Assembly (NCBI RefSeq): GCF_000687475.1
Contig: NC_057320.1
Coordinates: 4,746,501-4,810,500 of the forward strand
Length of the DNA: 64,000 nt
Reading direction: 5' to 3'
Source of the DNA: Ustilaginoidea virens
Taxonomy: Eukaryota > Ascomycota > Sordariomycetes > Hypocreales > Clavicipitaceae
The stretch's first letter is position 1; each line of letters opens with the position of its first letter. The translations under genes and the position numbers were made by a program. The notes beneath the pieces are model-generated. The model was not told the origin of the DNA. It did not search any database and saw nothing but the letters and a program-made list of their open reading frames with translations. This document shows positions 24,500 to 37,925 of the stretch, in pieces.

Positions 24500-24820
24500 A
24501 GGTGATGAAGAGATGCGTCGTCCTTGTTCAACGATGGGGGACTTGGCTAATGGACCGAGTTGGGGTCCGTTGCCAAATCAACGTTGCGGGTTGGTCGACC
24601 TGGGTTGGGAGGACGGACCCTCGGAGCCAGCAATGGAGCCAGCAACCAGTTGTTTTGACTCGGTAGCTTCAGTCGGGGGTGGCTGGCCGCGGGCAGTTGG
24701 TCTGCTTGTTATCACGGGCGGGCGATCAGGAACTGGCTCCCGCTGCACCAGCAAGGCAGGAAGCGACAGTTCGTGATGGACACTAGCGAGACGGGGGGTT
24801 CGCGGGTGTTGGGATGGTTG

Positions 24821-24893
24821 GAACTTGAAACTTGGAGCTGGGAACTTGGAGCTGGGAACTTGGAGCTGGGAACTTGGAGCTGGGAACTTGGGG
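24821..24893. repeat. 14-bp minisatellite CTTGGAGCTGGGAA
   Basis: Four exact tandem units from 24831 to 24886, with degenerate half units at both ends. Confidence 0.92.
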
Positions 24894-25850
24894 TGAGGAG
24901 CTGGACGTGGCTGTCCAGGCATGAGAACGAAGGCTCGGTGCGGGAAGAGGTCTGGTGTACTGGGCATGGGCATTGGAAGGGGGGGGGGGGTGTGGCAGCC
25001 TTGAGAGGACCGGGTGACGGATGGTAGCAACCCAAGGGCCAAGGGGGGGAGCAGTGAGCTTGGTGTGTGAGCGGGAGCAATGCTTTCCATTGGACGCAGG
25101 CTTGCCTTGGTTGGCAGCCTTGGAGGGCAGCAGCGGTCGGCGCTGCCCTTGTCGGGTGGGTTCGCACCTGCTTGCAGGGACCTCACCCCACCTCCACCTC
25201 CTCCTCTCCAAGTCATCATTCTATGTACCCAGCCTTGTTCATGATGGCAACCAAGACGGGGTCTTGGGTCTGGCGTGCCTTGGGTCAATGCCCTGGGTGG
25301 CCCTTGGGTGCCTTGGGTGCCTTGGGTAGGCACATGTACCTGCCTACCTTACCTGCACGGGCACGAGGAAGCGCAAGTACGGAGTACCTTGTCTTCTGGT
25401 GCTGTCTGGTTAAGTCTGAAAAGCTGCCTGGCTCTACCGGCAGTGGCGCCACGATGCACCAGACTGACTTTTTATTGCCGCGGTACTTGGATACCAGCAG
25501 GCTGCAGCCACCACTAGGAGGTAGGTAAGGTAGGGTAGGTACTTTGGGTACCCTCTCTGAGGGAGAGGCCAGGCAGGAGGTATCTACCTTGTAGCTAGGT
25601 TGACTCGCAAGGCAAGGGTCAAACCTGCTGCGTCAACTCGAAAGGCACATGCCAGGCAACAAGCGCGACCAATAGGAGGCGCGGCATCCAACTGTTTGCA
25701 TCGATCCCACCTCGACCAGACCAGACACGACCAGACACGACCAGACACTAATAAAAAGTAAGAGACCACGATGCTTAGGTGGGGCCCCAGGGCAGAGCAG
25801 AGCACCTGCAGACATCAATGCAGGGTCAAAGAAATCTTGCACCTCGGGAT

Positions 25851-25896
25851 CCAGGTCCAGGTCCAGGTCCAGGTCCCAGGTCCCAGGTCCCAGGTC
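25851..25896. repeat. (CCAGGT)n / (CCCAGGT)n short tandem repeat
   Basis: Six- to seven-base units in tandem over about 46 bases. Confidence 0.9.
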
Positions 25897-27889
25897 TCAA
25901 CTCAAGGACATCAATCAGCACCACCGAGTACCTCCGAGGTGGCCACGCCGAAAATCCGGACAATGGAAAAAAGTCGCTGGCGACTCGGCAGTCGACGTCC
26001 AGCATGCGTGCCAGTTTCCGACTCGGCATCCGTGCAAGCGGCTGTAGAAGCGGCTGAAGAAAATCATGGATGCAACCAGACAGCTCAAGCAAGCTGCCTG
26101 CCTGCAACCCTCCGTCAGAAAAGGCCTGTGCTGTCTTCTGTTCTTGACGGCTGGGGGGGTGGCGTCGTTGTCTTCCTCTGATGGGCCGCTGGCAAGCCGA
26201 GACTGTGGTGGCTCAAGAGAGAGGCTCCCAGGGTTACCAGGCTGCCATCATTGACGTATATTCGGGTCACGTTCCCATACCCTCATGACACGAAGAGCCG
26301 GTTGACATGACCTCCCTTACGGTCCTGAATAAGGTAGGTAGGTCGCTGAGTGCGAAGGGAGGCAGGCAACTTTGTGCACCAAAAGGCGGAAATACAGATA
26401 CAGAGACCACCTCCTCATCCTCGGAAAATCACCTCACTTGGTCAAAAATGATGTCGCACAAGAATTTGATTATTTTTATTTATTTATTTACTTTTTTTTG
26501 GTTGTGCAACCAAGAGACTTCTAGGCAGGCAGATCCACTTCTAATCGCCGTCAGAGTTGTGAGACATTCGTCTGGGCTGGAGCTCTCAAGCGCGCTCATC
26601 TCAAGTGATGCCGTGTGCTGGGTCCAGTCTTTTTTTACGGTGTCGATGTCTTGCCTGAGGTGGCCAAGGTGGCCAAGGTACCGAGTACCTACTTGGAGGA
26701 TCAACGCTGAGATCTGATCAACGCTAAAGAGCACCAGACTCCACTGGGAGACGGGCACGTCCGTACTCCGTACTGACCGTACTGTCTGGTATTTTCCGTC
26801 TCCACGGCGACTCTCACAGTGCAGCCACCCCGTCAACAGCCTCATTTTCTTCTTCTTTCTTTTCTCTTTTAAACTCGGCAAACCCGGCTGTCGTTGGTTT
26901 GAGACGCAAGACGTGCCAGAAACGGTTCCAGCAGAACGCAACCAACCCAGACTTCATACACGGGCAGCGCAGTGACCACTTGCGGTCTCTCCGGGACAGA
27001 GCGAGCGAGGCCCATGATCGCCAGATGAATCGGAGATGAGACACGGCTGAAACCGCTTGGTGATGGATGCTGTTGTTGGTCGTGTCGCAAGGGCCTGGCC
27101 TGACCAGAGACCAGAGTCAGAATAGCTTCATATGGGTCAATCTCCCCGTGACTCTGCAGCGCCTTTTTTATTTTATTTTATTTTATTTTTTTCATTCTTT
27201 TTTTTGGTCGTCACGCGGTGGATTCATACTGTGCAAGCTGCATGGCACCAGCCAATTTGTTTCTGATGCCGTGCAGTGAAAGCTGCCAAGTACTCCGTAC
27301 CGTTGACCTCTTGGTACATAGGATTGTAGCTGCGCCAGACAGACTTTGGTGCTCGCATCCAGGCATCAAGCGCTGCTGCTGCGACGTTTATTCTTCATTT
27401 TATTTTCTGCCTCATTCTTTACCCCCCTCCCCCCCCAAAAACCCCCCAACCCGAAAACGCACATGTCTTGGCGCAACCCGGCTCGCCATCTGCGCTCGTT
27501 GGCTTGGCATTCTGTCCGCATCAACCAACGCCTTGCCTTGCATCGATCTGTCGTCGCCTCATGGCTCGCTCGCTCGCTCATGCTGGTCGGGTTCCCCACC
27601 AAAAAGGCCGAGCAAAGGTCTCTCCCATCACAAGATGTAGCAGCGTTGTCTCCTCCCATTCTCTCCCTTCTCCGCGTCCGCCCCCCCCCCCCCCCCTTTC
27701 CCCTCTACTTCTCCCCCCCCCACCCCACTCTCGAGCCAACAACACAACACGATGGCATAACGACCGCAAACAAACAAGCAATCACAGCAAACTTGCAAGC
27801 AAGGCTGAGACTGGCGGCTACACACAAAAAAAGAAGAAGAAGAAAAAAGAAGAAAAGAAAAGACCAAGGAGAAAAAATTCAGTCGCTGG

Positions 27890-29655
27890 ATGGACAGCGC
27901 ACACATGTCCCGAAGCCGAATGGACGAGCCAGATGCCGCCGCCGCACCGGCTAGCATCCATCCTGCCGCAGACCCCACGCAGGCCAATGTCGAGGCTCAG
28001 AAACCGTCTCGTGAGCAGGTCATCGGCGCCATGTCTCCAGGGCCGGCACCGGGTCTTGGGTCTGGGCCTGGGCCTTCCTTCGACGAACCACCACCACCAC
28101 CACCATCTGCGCAACGTCCAACCGTCCTGGCAGCGGCTCCAATTCGGGCTCCTGGCTCAGCTTCTGCTCAACAACAGTCTGCCCTCTGGTTCCCTCAATT
28201 CGTCGCTCCCTCGTCCTATCTCCGTTTTAAGACATCACACGGCAGCGCCATGGCACCACCTCCCGAGCCGACCCCAAATCCGAGCCCGCCGAGCCCGCTC
28301 GACAAGGAACAAAGACAAGGACTGGTTCGTTTCCCGTCGTCTCTTTCCCTGCCCATCCCCCCCGTTCCCCGACGTTGATCTTGCTCGCTCCATTCATGCC
28401 CCCTTCTCCCCCCCCCCGACTGTCCCGTCGCTCAAAACCAACTCACCCATGCCCTTCAGAAAGCGATTCGCGATTTCCTCAAAGTCCGGACCAGTTACGA
28501 TGTCCTCCCTCTGTCTTTCCGTCTGATTGTCTTGGACACAGAGCTTCTCATCAAAAAGACGCTGAATATTCTGATACAAAACTGTGAGTCCAACTTTTCA
28601 CCTCCCGAGGTACCTGACGGGCCTGGCTCTTTTTTCCTTTTTCTTTTCTTTTTTTCTTTTTTTTCTTTTTTTTGTCTTTTTTTGCTTTCGGCTCAATGGG
28701 GACGGACCCCCGACCTTGGATAGCACACTAGCCGAGCTTTCATGCTAATCCATCCCACCCTCAGCAATCGTCTCGGCACCTTTGTGGGATTCGCAGCGCG
28801 GTCGCTTTGCCGGGATATTGACAGCCACCGATTATATAAATGTTATCCAGTATTACTGCCAGTTTCCAGACGAGATCAGCAAGCTCGACCAATTTCGGTT
28901 GAGTAGCCTGCGAGGTGAGAAAGTCCTTCAAAGAGGCTTGGGGAGGCTTGGTCAACTTCTCGGCAACTCCACGTGCGTGCCACGGATGCTAATGCTGTGC
29001 AAAAGACATTGAAAAGGCCATTGGCGCCATCCCTATCGAGACGGTATCTGTTCATCCCTCTCAACCACTTTACGAGGCATGTCGGCGCATGCTTAAGACC
29101 CGTGCACGACGTATTCCGCTAGTCGACGTGGATGATGAAACAGGCAGGGAGACGGTCATCTCCGTCATCACGCAATATCGAATCCTAAAATTCATCGCCG
29201 TCAACAACGAGCACAACACTGTCATGCTGAAAAAGACGGTTCGCGAGATTGGACTGGGCACCTACGCCAACCTGGCAACTATGCACATGGATGATACGGT
29301 TTTGGATGCTATCCACATGATGGTTGACCAAAACATCAGCTGCGTTCCCATTGTGGACTCTGAAAATCGGGTACTCAATGCCTTTGAAGCAGTGGATGTT
29401 ATTCCGTGCATTCGCGGAGGCGCATACGAAGAACTAGACGGGACAATTGGCGAGGCTCTTTGCAAACGACCCGACGACAGCCCTGGCATCTATACATGCA
29501 GCGAAGGGGATCGACTGGACTCGCTCTTTGACACCATCCGAAAAAGTAGGGTTCACAGACTGATTGTCATCGACGATGACAACAAACTGAAAGGTGTCAT
29601 ATCGCTTTCGGACATCTTAAAGTATGTTTTGCTTCACGGGGAAGAGAGCACTTAA
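27890..29655 (+). CDS. SNF4: AMPK/SNF1 complex gamma subunit (452 aa, 4 exons)
   Basis: Nucleotide-sensing regulatory subunit of the Snf1 kinase complex, governing glucose derepression. Exons 27890-28324, 28460-28583, 28765-28914, 29006-29655. The first 145 residues are Pro/Ala/Gly/Ser-rich and likely disordered. From [20 protein letters not shown] on, the four CBS motifs follow: [20 protein letters not shown] with [50 protein letters not shown] with [20 protein letters not shown]; and [20 protein letters not shown] with [10 protein letters not shown]. The N-terminal extension is typical of filamentous ascomycetes. The first donor is GTTCGT, less usual than GTAAGT but keeps phase 0. Confidence 0.95.
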
Positions 29656-30336
29656 CTGGACAGCCACGATGGAATGATGACATGTGTATGATGAGACAAT
29701 GGGCCTGGATCTATGTCAGCAGGCTTGGTTTATTTCAAGGGAAAAATTCGGCCGCAATAACTTGATGCATTATTTGTCGGGCGCAAAGAGGTCGGAAATC
29801 TCCATGGTAACAAACCATATATATCCCTTTTGATGAACTGCTCTTTTCCTTTCGTCTTTTTTTTTTTTTATTTCTTTTCATTTTCATTTTCATTTTTTTT
29901 TTATTTTCGATAGAAGACACGTATGGTGGTACTCCGGCTCTCTACGTTTTGCTATGATGCCTGAAAACCTAGGTAGGTACGTCTCCAGTAGGTGTATATT
30001 GATAGGCGTGGACCTGGGACATCCGGCAGTCGAAATTAGCCTAACTTTGCTCAACATTACCAGGCCAGTAAGAGATTTGCCGGTTGTGTGTAGCGACAGA
30101 TTCAGAACCGACAAGCCTTTTTTGCTCCAGGCCCGAGAAAACAATGCCGCAGGTATATCGCTTCGAAGCCCTCGTGTTTGAGTTGAGTCACTGTGTGAAG
30201 GAAGGTGCTATGACGGCTTGCCGGTTGTCAGACCAAGTCGCGCCAGCTGTCAAAGCCTCGCCAATAACACGACGGCAAAAACATCCTTCATTCCCTCAGG
30301 CGGGATCCAGCAGGCACTTGGACATCGCACGAGAAA
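29656..30336. other. Intergenic
   Basis: 680 bases, AT-richer than the genes, with T-tracts (29861-29905) likely in the Snf4 3' region. No gene seen. Confidence 0.5.
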
Positions 30337-33300
30337 ATGTCCACCATGACGCATCCGCTGGGAGCGTCTCATTCATCGCAAAATCTACGAGCCTCGTCTG
30401 TGTATATCCCGCGTCGACTACCGGTCTCGGCAAGCTCGCTTTCGCTCCAACTTCCGCCGAGTTCCAGCCTACATAGCCTGGCTCATGGAAGCAGAGCCCG
30501 CACCAGCGGCACATGGACGGCGAGCAGCGGTGGATTGGGCCTACTCAACAATGCTGACGAGGTGGAGGATAGAGACGTCTTTGTCCAAGAATACAACAGG
30601 CTAGCGAGAAAGGTGAGAATCTGAGTTGCCAAGAAGCTGTCTTCCTGACGGACTCGTTTCTCGTTTCCCACCTTCTTTTGGCTGGCTCTCCACAGCTGTT
30701 TTTTCGGTCTTCTTTGACCTGACCAGTGGGTAGCATGGCGTGAGACAATTGTTGAAGGAGGATTCTGATGCTCATCAGCGTGTAAGTGATCAAGGGGTCT
30801 CCAATTTTACCACTGGTCTGAACAGCAAAGCTAGGGCAGTATTGCACGCTCCCGAGAAAAACGACATTGGATCCCGAGATTCCTTCGGCCAAATCCGAAT
30901 CCTAACCCACAGAATGCTTCATCGTCAACGCTACCGCCGACAATCCGACATAGGCGGAGTGTTTCCGAATTTGCACACATTATTCACTGCAGAAGAGAGG
31001 CACCCAGGATAATCGGCATCCAGGACATGGTGCGGCTTGGTGGCAAAAGCATGCTCTATCTTCCCCAGGATTACTCGCCATGTACCCTGATCCTACCTAC
31101 CTGCATCAGGGCAACTGCGCAATACCTGGCTCAAAATGTCACGACTCGGGGTTTATTCCGCGTTCCTGGGTCGTCGAAAATCACGAGCGCCCTGTTCGAC
31201 TATTATTGTTACATGGATAGTGGTGATGCCAGCGTTGCGGGCACAGTCCGATGTGCCACTTTACCCATACACATTCAGTATTCTGTTCACGATGTTGCAT
31301 CCACTTTTAAAAGGTTACTTTCAGTCTTACCTGGGGGTATCCTAGGATCACTAGTTCTTTTGGACGCATTTATAGCAATTCATTCACAGCTTGATGGGGA
31401 GCCCGAGTACCCTCGTACCAAACAAACCAAAGTTCGGGCACGTCTCATCGCCCTCGCAATTGGCACTGTCAGGTCACAATATAGACGAGAACTCATCTGC
31501 GCTGTGTTTGGACTTTTGAGCCTGATTGGGAGAGCTTCAGAGGTTGCGCCGCGCGAAGACGACAACGGTAGACCTCTTCCGACAGCTGACTTGATGGGTT
31601 ATCATTCGCTTGGCATAGTCTTTGGACCATTATTGGTCGGTGACTCTCTGGATCGATACACCATGAAAGTCGTCACCCCCAGCTCTGGGATGTTGCTATT
31701 TCCGCTCAGCCCACCAAAGTTCCGCAGGGATCGACGCAAGTCACAACAAGCAGATACGAAAGCGAGCGGGCCACCCACGGTAGACAAGATTTTGGTGGCA
31801 AACAATATCACGCAAATGCTCATTGCCAATTGGCGTGACGTCGTTCGTCAAATGAGGTCGCTTGGCACCCATTACCGAAAAGACTCTTCCCTTCTGGATT
31901 TTCCTGCAAAAAACGATGATCTCCAGGATTCGGAAGGGCTTGGGGAAAGGCCCGAGGAAATTATGGACGCTGTTCCTGGGTTAAGACATGCTTCAAGGCC
32001 TCAGGAGCCCTCGACCGGGAGACAGGGCGCTCAAACAAGAAAGTCAACAACATTGAGGAAAACAGCATCGAGGAAGGTGTTGCCCAAATTGAGCATGGCC
32101 ACTCTGAGCCCGACCAAGGAGGAAAGCATGGGTGATGATGAGTCTAGCGATAGTAGTAACAAACGGGAGAGTGCGATTGAGAGATTACAAAAGACTGAGG
32201 GGAGCGACACCAGGAAGAAAGAAGTTATCGGTCATGTGGACTGCAAAAGCCGCCCCGAGAGCAGGAAGCTGTCGAATGAGCAAAGTGCGCGAGGAAAGGT
32301 CATCAACACTTCTGGGCATAGCCACGCTCCCGAAAGCCTAAAATCTGCGACATCTCCGCCTGTATACGTGGAAAACGTTCCGCCCAGAGAATCATCGAGA
32401 TGTCAGACTTCACAGGACGAAACCAAAAAGGCATCCCTGCAAAACGACAACGTCGAGGGGAATATACTTCCCTTTGCGTCGGCAACGACCGACCTGCTCA
32501 ACTCGTGCAACCAGGACCGAGGACAAGTCGAATCGCAAAATGGCTCCGAAGGTCCTCAAAATTCGGCATTTCCGCAGACTCCTAAACAAAGATGGCATCC
32601 ACCATCTTGGTCTGCGAACGGAACGTCAACCAACCCGGGAGGCATCAGAGTTGTTCAGAAAAGTCCTACCGTGACCAGTGCCGCCTGCGCAACTCAGGAT
32701 CAGGCAGTTCAATGTAACCTATCGCCTAAAAAGGCTCGAAGCCGCTCGATAGATACGACGCCAGAACGATTCTACGCAATGAAAAGAGAGCCGTCTCGCA
32801 TACTTGATTCTAGCGCAGACGACGTGTTTTCCGGTCAACAAAAACATGGGTGCAGACAGAAGAAGCCTTTCCTACTTCATGGACCGAGGCTATCGAAATC
32901 CTACGAGAATTTCAGCAGTCAAACTAGAATTACCTTGGAGTCGCCAACAAACTCTACCAAGTCAAAAGACTTGGGCAAGAATGGATCAGTAAGAGCAATG
33001 GCGGCCATGTTTGACGTCCAGCCATCCGGTCTTGGCTCGTCTGCCATGACAGGAGACGAGCAGGCGACAATGGCGAATAGCGTGAGAGATGGGGACAGAA
33101 ATTCCAAGTCGGACTCGGCTTTGACTCGGCGAACGGCCTTTTTGCTTGATACCACTCAACGCCCAGTCTCAACCACGGGCACGACAAGGAATGGCAACGA
33201 CAGGTTTGACGAGGTGATGGGGGATGTGATGGAAAAGCAGAGCGTGGCAGACAGCATCAATCACAGCGCATCATTGGACAGCGAGACGGATGGAATTTGC

Positions 33301-34158
33301 CAGCCCAGCACGCCAGGCGACAAGGCAACGGCAAAGGCCGACCTTGATGAAGCAGATAGCCGACGGATCAGAATGATGCCGAGTTTAGGGAGGATGGGGC
33401 CATATCCCGAACAACCACCGATCGCGCACCACTTGAGCTTAACCCGGCCACCATCGTCACCGTCGCCGATGATGGAATCGGAGGCCGATTCCATCTTGGA
33501 CGCGATACCCCTGCCGCAAGTCGCCCGTAGCGGAAGCGCAACCGTTCTCTATTCACAAATCCGCAAGCTTCAACGCCAACTGAATAGCAAGACGGAGGAG
33601 GCTGCCCAGCTGCGCCGCCAGCTGGCAGCGCAGCAAGACTCAGATGTTGGCACCGTGAGTGAGCAACTACGCCAGGCCAAAAGGGACGCGGCCATGTGGA
33701 AGGAGAGGGCCGAAGCTGCGGAGAGGAGGGTCAAGGTATTTGAAAAGTTTACAGAGAAGTTGAAAAAGATTCGGGACGAACTCGCGGATGCAAAGAAATA
33801 CGAAAAGGGCGATGGAGACGGCAAGGATGGTGACGGCAGAGCACGCGTTGCTGACGCCACGATCAAGGCTGTCGACAGGTTGAGATTGCTGCAGGGACAA
33901 AGTGCCAAGAAGGAGCCTGGAAATCCCGACGACTGTTCAGATGGCACCGCGCAAACCCGGAAACGCCCGCACGATGTGGTCAAGAGTCAGGATGGAGCGG
34001 TGGACCGTTCGCGACCGGCTTCTGACAGCCCTGCGGGGGAGGAAGGCGGTAAGCTGGGGTCTCGCGGGGGTATGGAAGTGCGTATGAGGAGAAGGTCTGA
34101 TCAGATCTGGGCTGCGGCCGAAGAGCTCTTGCAGATGGAGGAGGATGGAGTAGAATAG
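30337..34158 (+). CDS. RhoGAP-domain protein with C-terminal coiled coil (1215 aa, 3 exons)
   Basis: GTPase-activating protein for Rho/Cdc42-type GTPases, cytosolic and probably polarity-related. Exons 30337-30612, 30734-30781, 30835-34158. Only the 53-bp intron 30782-30834 (GTAAGT...GCTAG) restores RHRRSVSEFAHIIHCRREAP ahead of MVRLGGKSMLYLP. The RhoGAP domain spans about residues 185-410: TRGLFRVPGSSKI has the arginine finger (about R217), then VHDVASTFKRLLSVLPGGIL, KVRARLIALAIGTV and LGIVFGPLLVGD. The middle 600 residues are Ser/Thr/Lys-rich and low in conservation. Residues about 1010-1100 form a strong coiled coil (YSQIRKLQRQLNSKTEEAAQ and following). The exact start is less certain than the rest. 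Confidence 0.9.
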
Positions 34159-35425
34159 GGGTCCAACGCGGCGGCGAAAGACGTGGGGACGAAGGATCGA
34201 TGTGAGGACGATGTACATGATTAGCATCGACGCAGGGATTTGCGATTTATGCCTAATCATTCATAGGCGATGGGCCAATTGAATCGAGGAGTCGAATCGA
34301 CGAGTCGAATCGACGAGGACCGCTTCGCTTGTTTCTCGGAAGTTGGTGTTTGGGATACGAACAATGCTGGTCCGTGGAAACGGCAGTTGAACAGCGGAAT
34401 AAAACGAAAAGGAAAACACCGAGGTCTCGTCCTCCGTAGTCGGTACTACGTTTTGGTCTTTTTTTTTTTTTTTTCTCTTGCCTTGTCAAATTCTTCTACA
34501 GCCTTAATTTCCCGGTGCGGCCTACAAAGTGAAATTGTGAGAAAATTCCATTCGCCATGTGCAAGAGAACGCTGGAGATGTTGGCGCTGCGAGACCCGCA
34601 GTAAAACTTCTTGGTCAAATCAGGCTGGGCGCAACTCTAACTCTCAACCCCACTTGGGAAAAGCTTCAGTTGAAGCTGGGTCATCACCACCAGCCTCTAC
34701 AAAGACCGACCGGTCTGTCAGCTCCCGCAACGACAGCGCATTGATTCCCTGTGACGGCGAGGCGAGTCTTTTTCGACATCTCAACAAGTACACCGTCCTT
34801 TTTACCCGACCTCCAACGACAACCAGGCGCGGCGGCGCGTGCTGGTAGCCATAAGCAGCCAGCCCAGCCTGTTTGTCAACACCGCCAACGCCCCGACTGT
34901 TTCGACACACCTACCTAGGCAGCCGCCTACTTTGGTAGCTAGGTAGCCGGACGCAAGTCTGGATAGGCTTTTGCCATGCGTCACAGCCCACGGGTCGCTA
35001 TCGAGCCGAGTCCGGCAATTGGAGGTCCCCTGGACAGAACTCCGTAACCCGGCCGCGTAGCCACGAAAAGCTGTGCCGGCAAACTCAAGGTCGCACATGT
35101 CGCCATCACTGCGCGGCGTGGCAAACATGGGCCGGCAAATTTTTTTTTTTTTTTTTGCCCGCCCCAACGGGATACAAAGACGAATGCGCCGCCCTGGCTA
35201 AGAGACGACGAAAGATCAATCCCACGCATTGCTCTGCCTCCTCTTTTTTTTTTTTTTTCCCGCCCATGACGGGGACGAGCCCTACGACACTGCCCGTTTG
35301 AAATACCGATTTTCCGAAAGCATCCAAGCACGTGAAAGTGCCGGCCGAGCACTTTTATTGCTTCCTTTGGGGACTGCCTCTCCGAGAGTCTGGGAACCAT
35401 TGCAACGGCACTGTTTTTGATAAAA

Positions 35426-35457
<32 letters not shown>

Positions 35458-35474
35458 AAAATCGCGGCTCGACC
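34159..35474. other. Intergenic
   Basis: 1.3 kb with T-tracts (34460-34475, 35140-35156, 35244-35259) and an (AAAG)n run before the carboxypeptidase start. GCCTAGGTAGC-type motifs near 34910-34950. No gene seen. Confidence 0.5.
35420..35459. repeat. (AAAG)n microsatellite in the leader of the carboxypeptidase gene
   Basis: About nine AAAG units ending 15 bases before the ATG at 35475, so probably inside the 5' UTR. Confidence 0.9.
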
Positions 35475-37128
35475 ATGAAGGCGGCAGCCGTCTTGTCGGC
35501 TGTGGCGGCAGCGGCCGCTGCCATGTCATACGACGGTCACAAGGTGTTCCGGGTTCCTGTGCTCGACGACGGCACCCAGGCCAACACGGTCATCAACGAG
35601 CTGGGCCTCGAGGTGTGGCAGCCAGCCTCCAAGGAGGGCGCCTTTGCCGATGTCGAGGTTCCCCGGGACAAGCTGGCTGCGTTTGCAGCGGCGATGAAGG
35701 GCCAGAAGCTGGAAACCATGCACGAGAACCTGGGGGCCTCGATTGCCAAGGAGGCCGCTTTCCAGACCTATGCTGGTAGGTTTCGATTTCCATGCATATG
35801 TGCGCATGTGCCATGCGTATCGGTCTCGCATCATGGCTTGGCCGAGCTTGGCTGACTCCAGGCACCCTTTGACAGAGGGTTCGTCCAATCTCTCCACCTG
35901 GTTCGAGTCGTACCACCCGTATCAGGACCACGTCCAGTGGATGAGGGACATGGCGTGGAGATACCCGAACCGAACCAGGGTCGTCACCTCTGGCAAAAGC
36001 CACGCCGGCAGCCCCATCTACGGGTTGCACATGTTCGGCGCGAGCGGGGGCGGCAGACGACCTGCCGTTGTCTTTCACGGGACGCTCCACGCTCGCGAGT
36101 GGATCGTTTCCATGGTCAGTGCAAAACCTCGTCGAGAGCAGGACCCGCGCGTTTTGTAGTCATTCTCGCACGTACGCGGCCAGGACTGACGACGCATGCT
36201 CAACCACCACCGCAGACACTCGAGTACATGGCCCACGAGTTCATCACCAAGTACAGCACCAACAAGGCCCTCAAGTCCTTCTTGAACAGGCACGACCTGT
36301 ACCTGTTTCCCATTGTCAACGTCGACGGTTAGTCACCCCCCACTCCCCCCCCCTTCCCCCGGTGACGTCGGCCGCCCTCGTGGAAGAGACGCTGAGAAAA
36401 CATCTAGGCTTCCGGTACAGCCAGACGAGCGCCCGGCTGTGGCGCAAGACCCGCGGCCCCACCGTGGGATCCCCCTGCGTCGGGACGGACCTGAACCGAA
36501 ACTGGCCGTACAAGTGGAGGGGGGTGGCATCATCTTCCACAAACCCCTGCGACGAGACGTTCCGCGGCACGCGGCCCGGCGACACGACGGAAATAAAGGC
36601 CCTCACGGCCTTCCTAAAGGACCTCAAGAGCAAGCAGGGCGTCAAGATGTACATTGACTGGCACTCGTACTCGCAGCTCTTCATGCTCCGTAAGTGAAGA
36701 ACCCCGTCCCTGACTGCTGACTGGGTTCCCCCCCGCCCCCCCCCCCCCCGGGGACGAAAGAACGCCGGCCGTGATGCTGAAACGCTGACGCCGACACCCC
36801 CCCCCCCCCACTGCCAGCGTACGCATATACTTGCAGGGAGCGGGCCGAAAACCACGACACGCTCGTGTCCCTCGCACGCGGCGCGTCCAAGGCCATCCGC
36901 GCCATCAACGGAACCTTCTTCGACGTTGGCACAATCTGCGAAAAGCTCTACAGGAGCTCGGGCACCTCTGCCGACTGGGCCAAGGATGTCCTCAAGGCAG
37001 ACTACGTCTTTAGCGTCGAGCTGCGCGACAACGGTCTGTACGGATTCGTCTTGCCGCCGGAGGAAATCATCCCGTCCGGGAACGAGGCCTTTGCGGCAGC
37101 CATGTACCTTTTCGAGAACGCGCGTTAG
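35475..37128 (+). CDS. Secreted M14A metallocarboxypeptidase (414 aa, 5 exons)
   Basis: Zinc carboxypeptidase of the pancreatic A/B type that trims C-terminal residues from extracellular proteins. Exons 35475-35775, 35876-36114, 36216-36327, 36408-36689, 36818-37128. A signal peptide (MKAAAVLSAVAAAAAA) is followed by the inhibitory propeptide (HKVFRVPVLDDGTQANTV, and so on). The catalytic domain begins near SNLSTWFESYHPY. Zinc ligands are His and Glu in GTLHAREW and the later His in DWHSYSQLF. Substrate residues include DLNRNWPYKW (Asn-Arg) and the tyrosine in NGLYGFVLP. The catalytic Glu is in VFSVELRDNG. All key residues are present, so it should be active. Related enzymes are protein-degrading factors in insect-pathogenic fungi. 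Introns 3 and 4 have C-rich runs. Confidence 0.95.
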
Positions 37129-37925
37129 AACGAGGATTGCGTGCGTGTGTGTGTGTGCGCCGGAGTGGGGGGAGGGTGTTGCTGGATCGTAGCGTTTGCA
37201 TTGGGAGGTTCGTCAAAAGGGGGGGAAGGGGGAAAGGAGGTGAAGCCAGGCCGTCCTGGTGGATCGATTAATACAGCGATAATCAGCTAGAAATAGGATG
37301 CATTGACAGCTTCTTTTCGGTCGCCAGTTGAGGTTGGCTTACGGCGGCCCTTTTTCAAGTAGAACTTGTTTGCAGTGTTTCTCAATTATACCGAGTTTTC
37401 TTTATTGTTCGGCCTCAAACACAGCGTACGCGAGACACGGCGGCACCATCACGGTCTCTTGGGGTTCAGGCAGGGGCAGCCGAGATTAACAACAGCCTTT
37501 GTTTGTACCAGGGAAACTTTGCCATCGGATTTGCTCCTTGGTGACTGTGACGGGAGGATGGGCACGTTGAGCAGCAGAGCACACACACCCAAGGTTTCAG
37601 AGCAATCTCAAGGCGGGCGCGTCACGTCCGCGAGCGGCGTCGGGATTCAAAGGAAAAATGGCTGCCTGGCGCCGTATTGCATTGGAAATATCAGAGCAGG
37701 ATCCGCCCGCCTGAGCCGAATACGCCACCAGGGCTTGCCCCCCGCGCACTAGCACAGTCTTCAGCTGAGAAACCGTAGAGGAGCCTCGGTCGCATGAGCT
37801 GGATTTTCACCCGGGAAGGCAACCCACGAGCCGAGCAGCCAGTGCCGTCACCCCGTCATACACGCACTCGTGCCACAGCCCACAGGATCGCATCGCGCCG
37901 CGGGGGCCGATCGGAAGCGGCCGCC
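37129..37925. other. Convergent intergenic region
   Basis: About 800 bases between the carboxypeptidase and RPA3 3' ends. Includes a short TGTG run (37141-37157). No gene seen. Confidence 0.5.

Larger units (their letters stand above)
24437..27889. other. 3.4-kb intergenic region rich in short tandem repeats
   Basis: No supported gene on either strand. It holds a G20 tract, a 14-bp minisatellite, CCAGGT and TTGGGTGCC repeats, GGTAGGTA-type runs, three copies of the palindrome-like GTAC(TCC/GGA)GTAC and pyrimidine-rich DNA before the Snf4 start. Probably a long regulatory and leader region for Snf4 and the Vac8 promoter. Confidence 0.5.
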
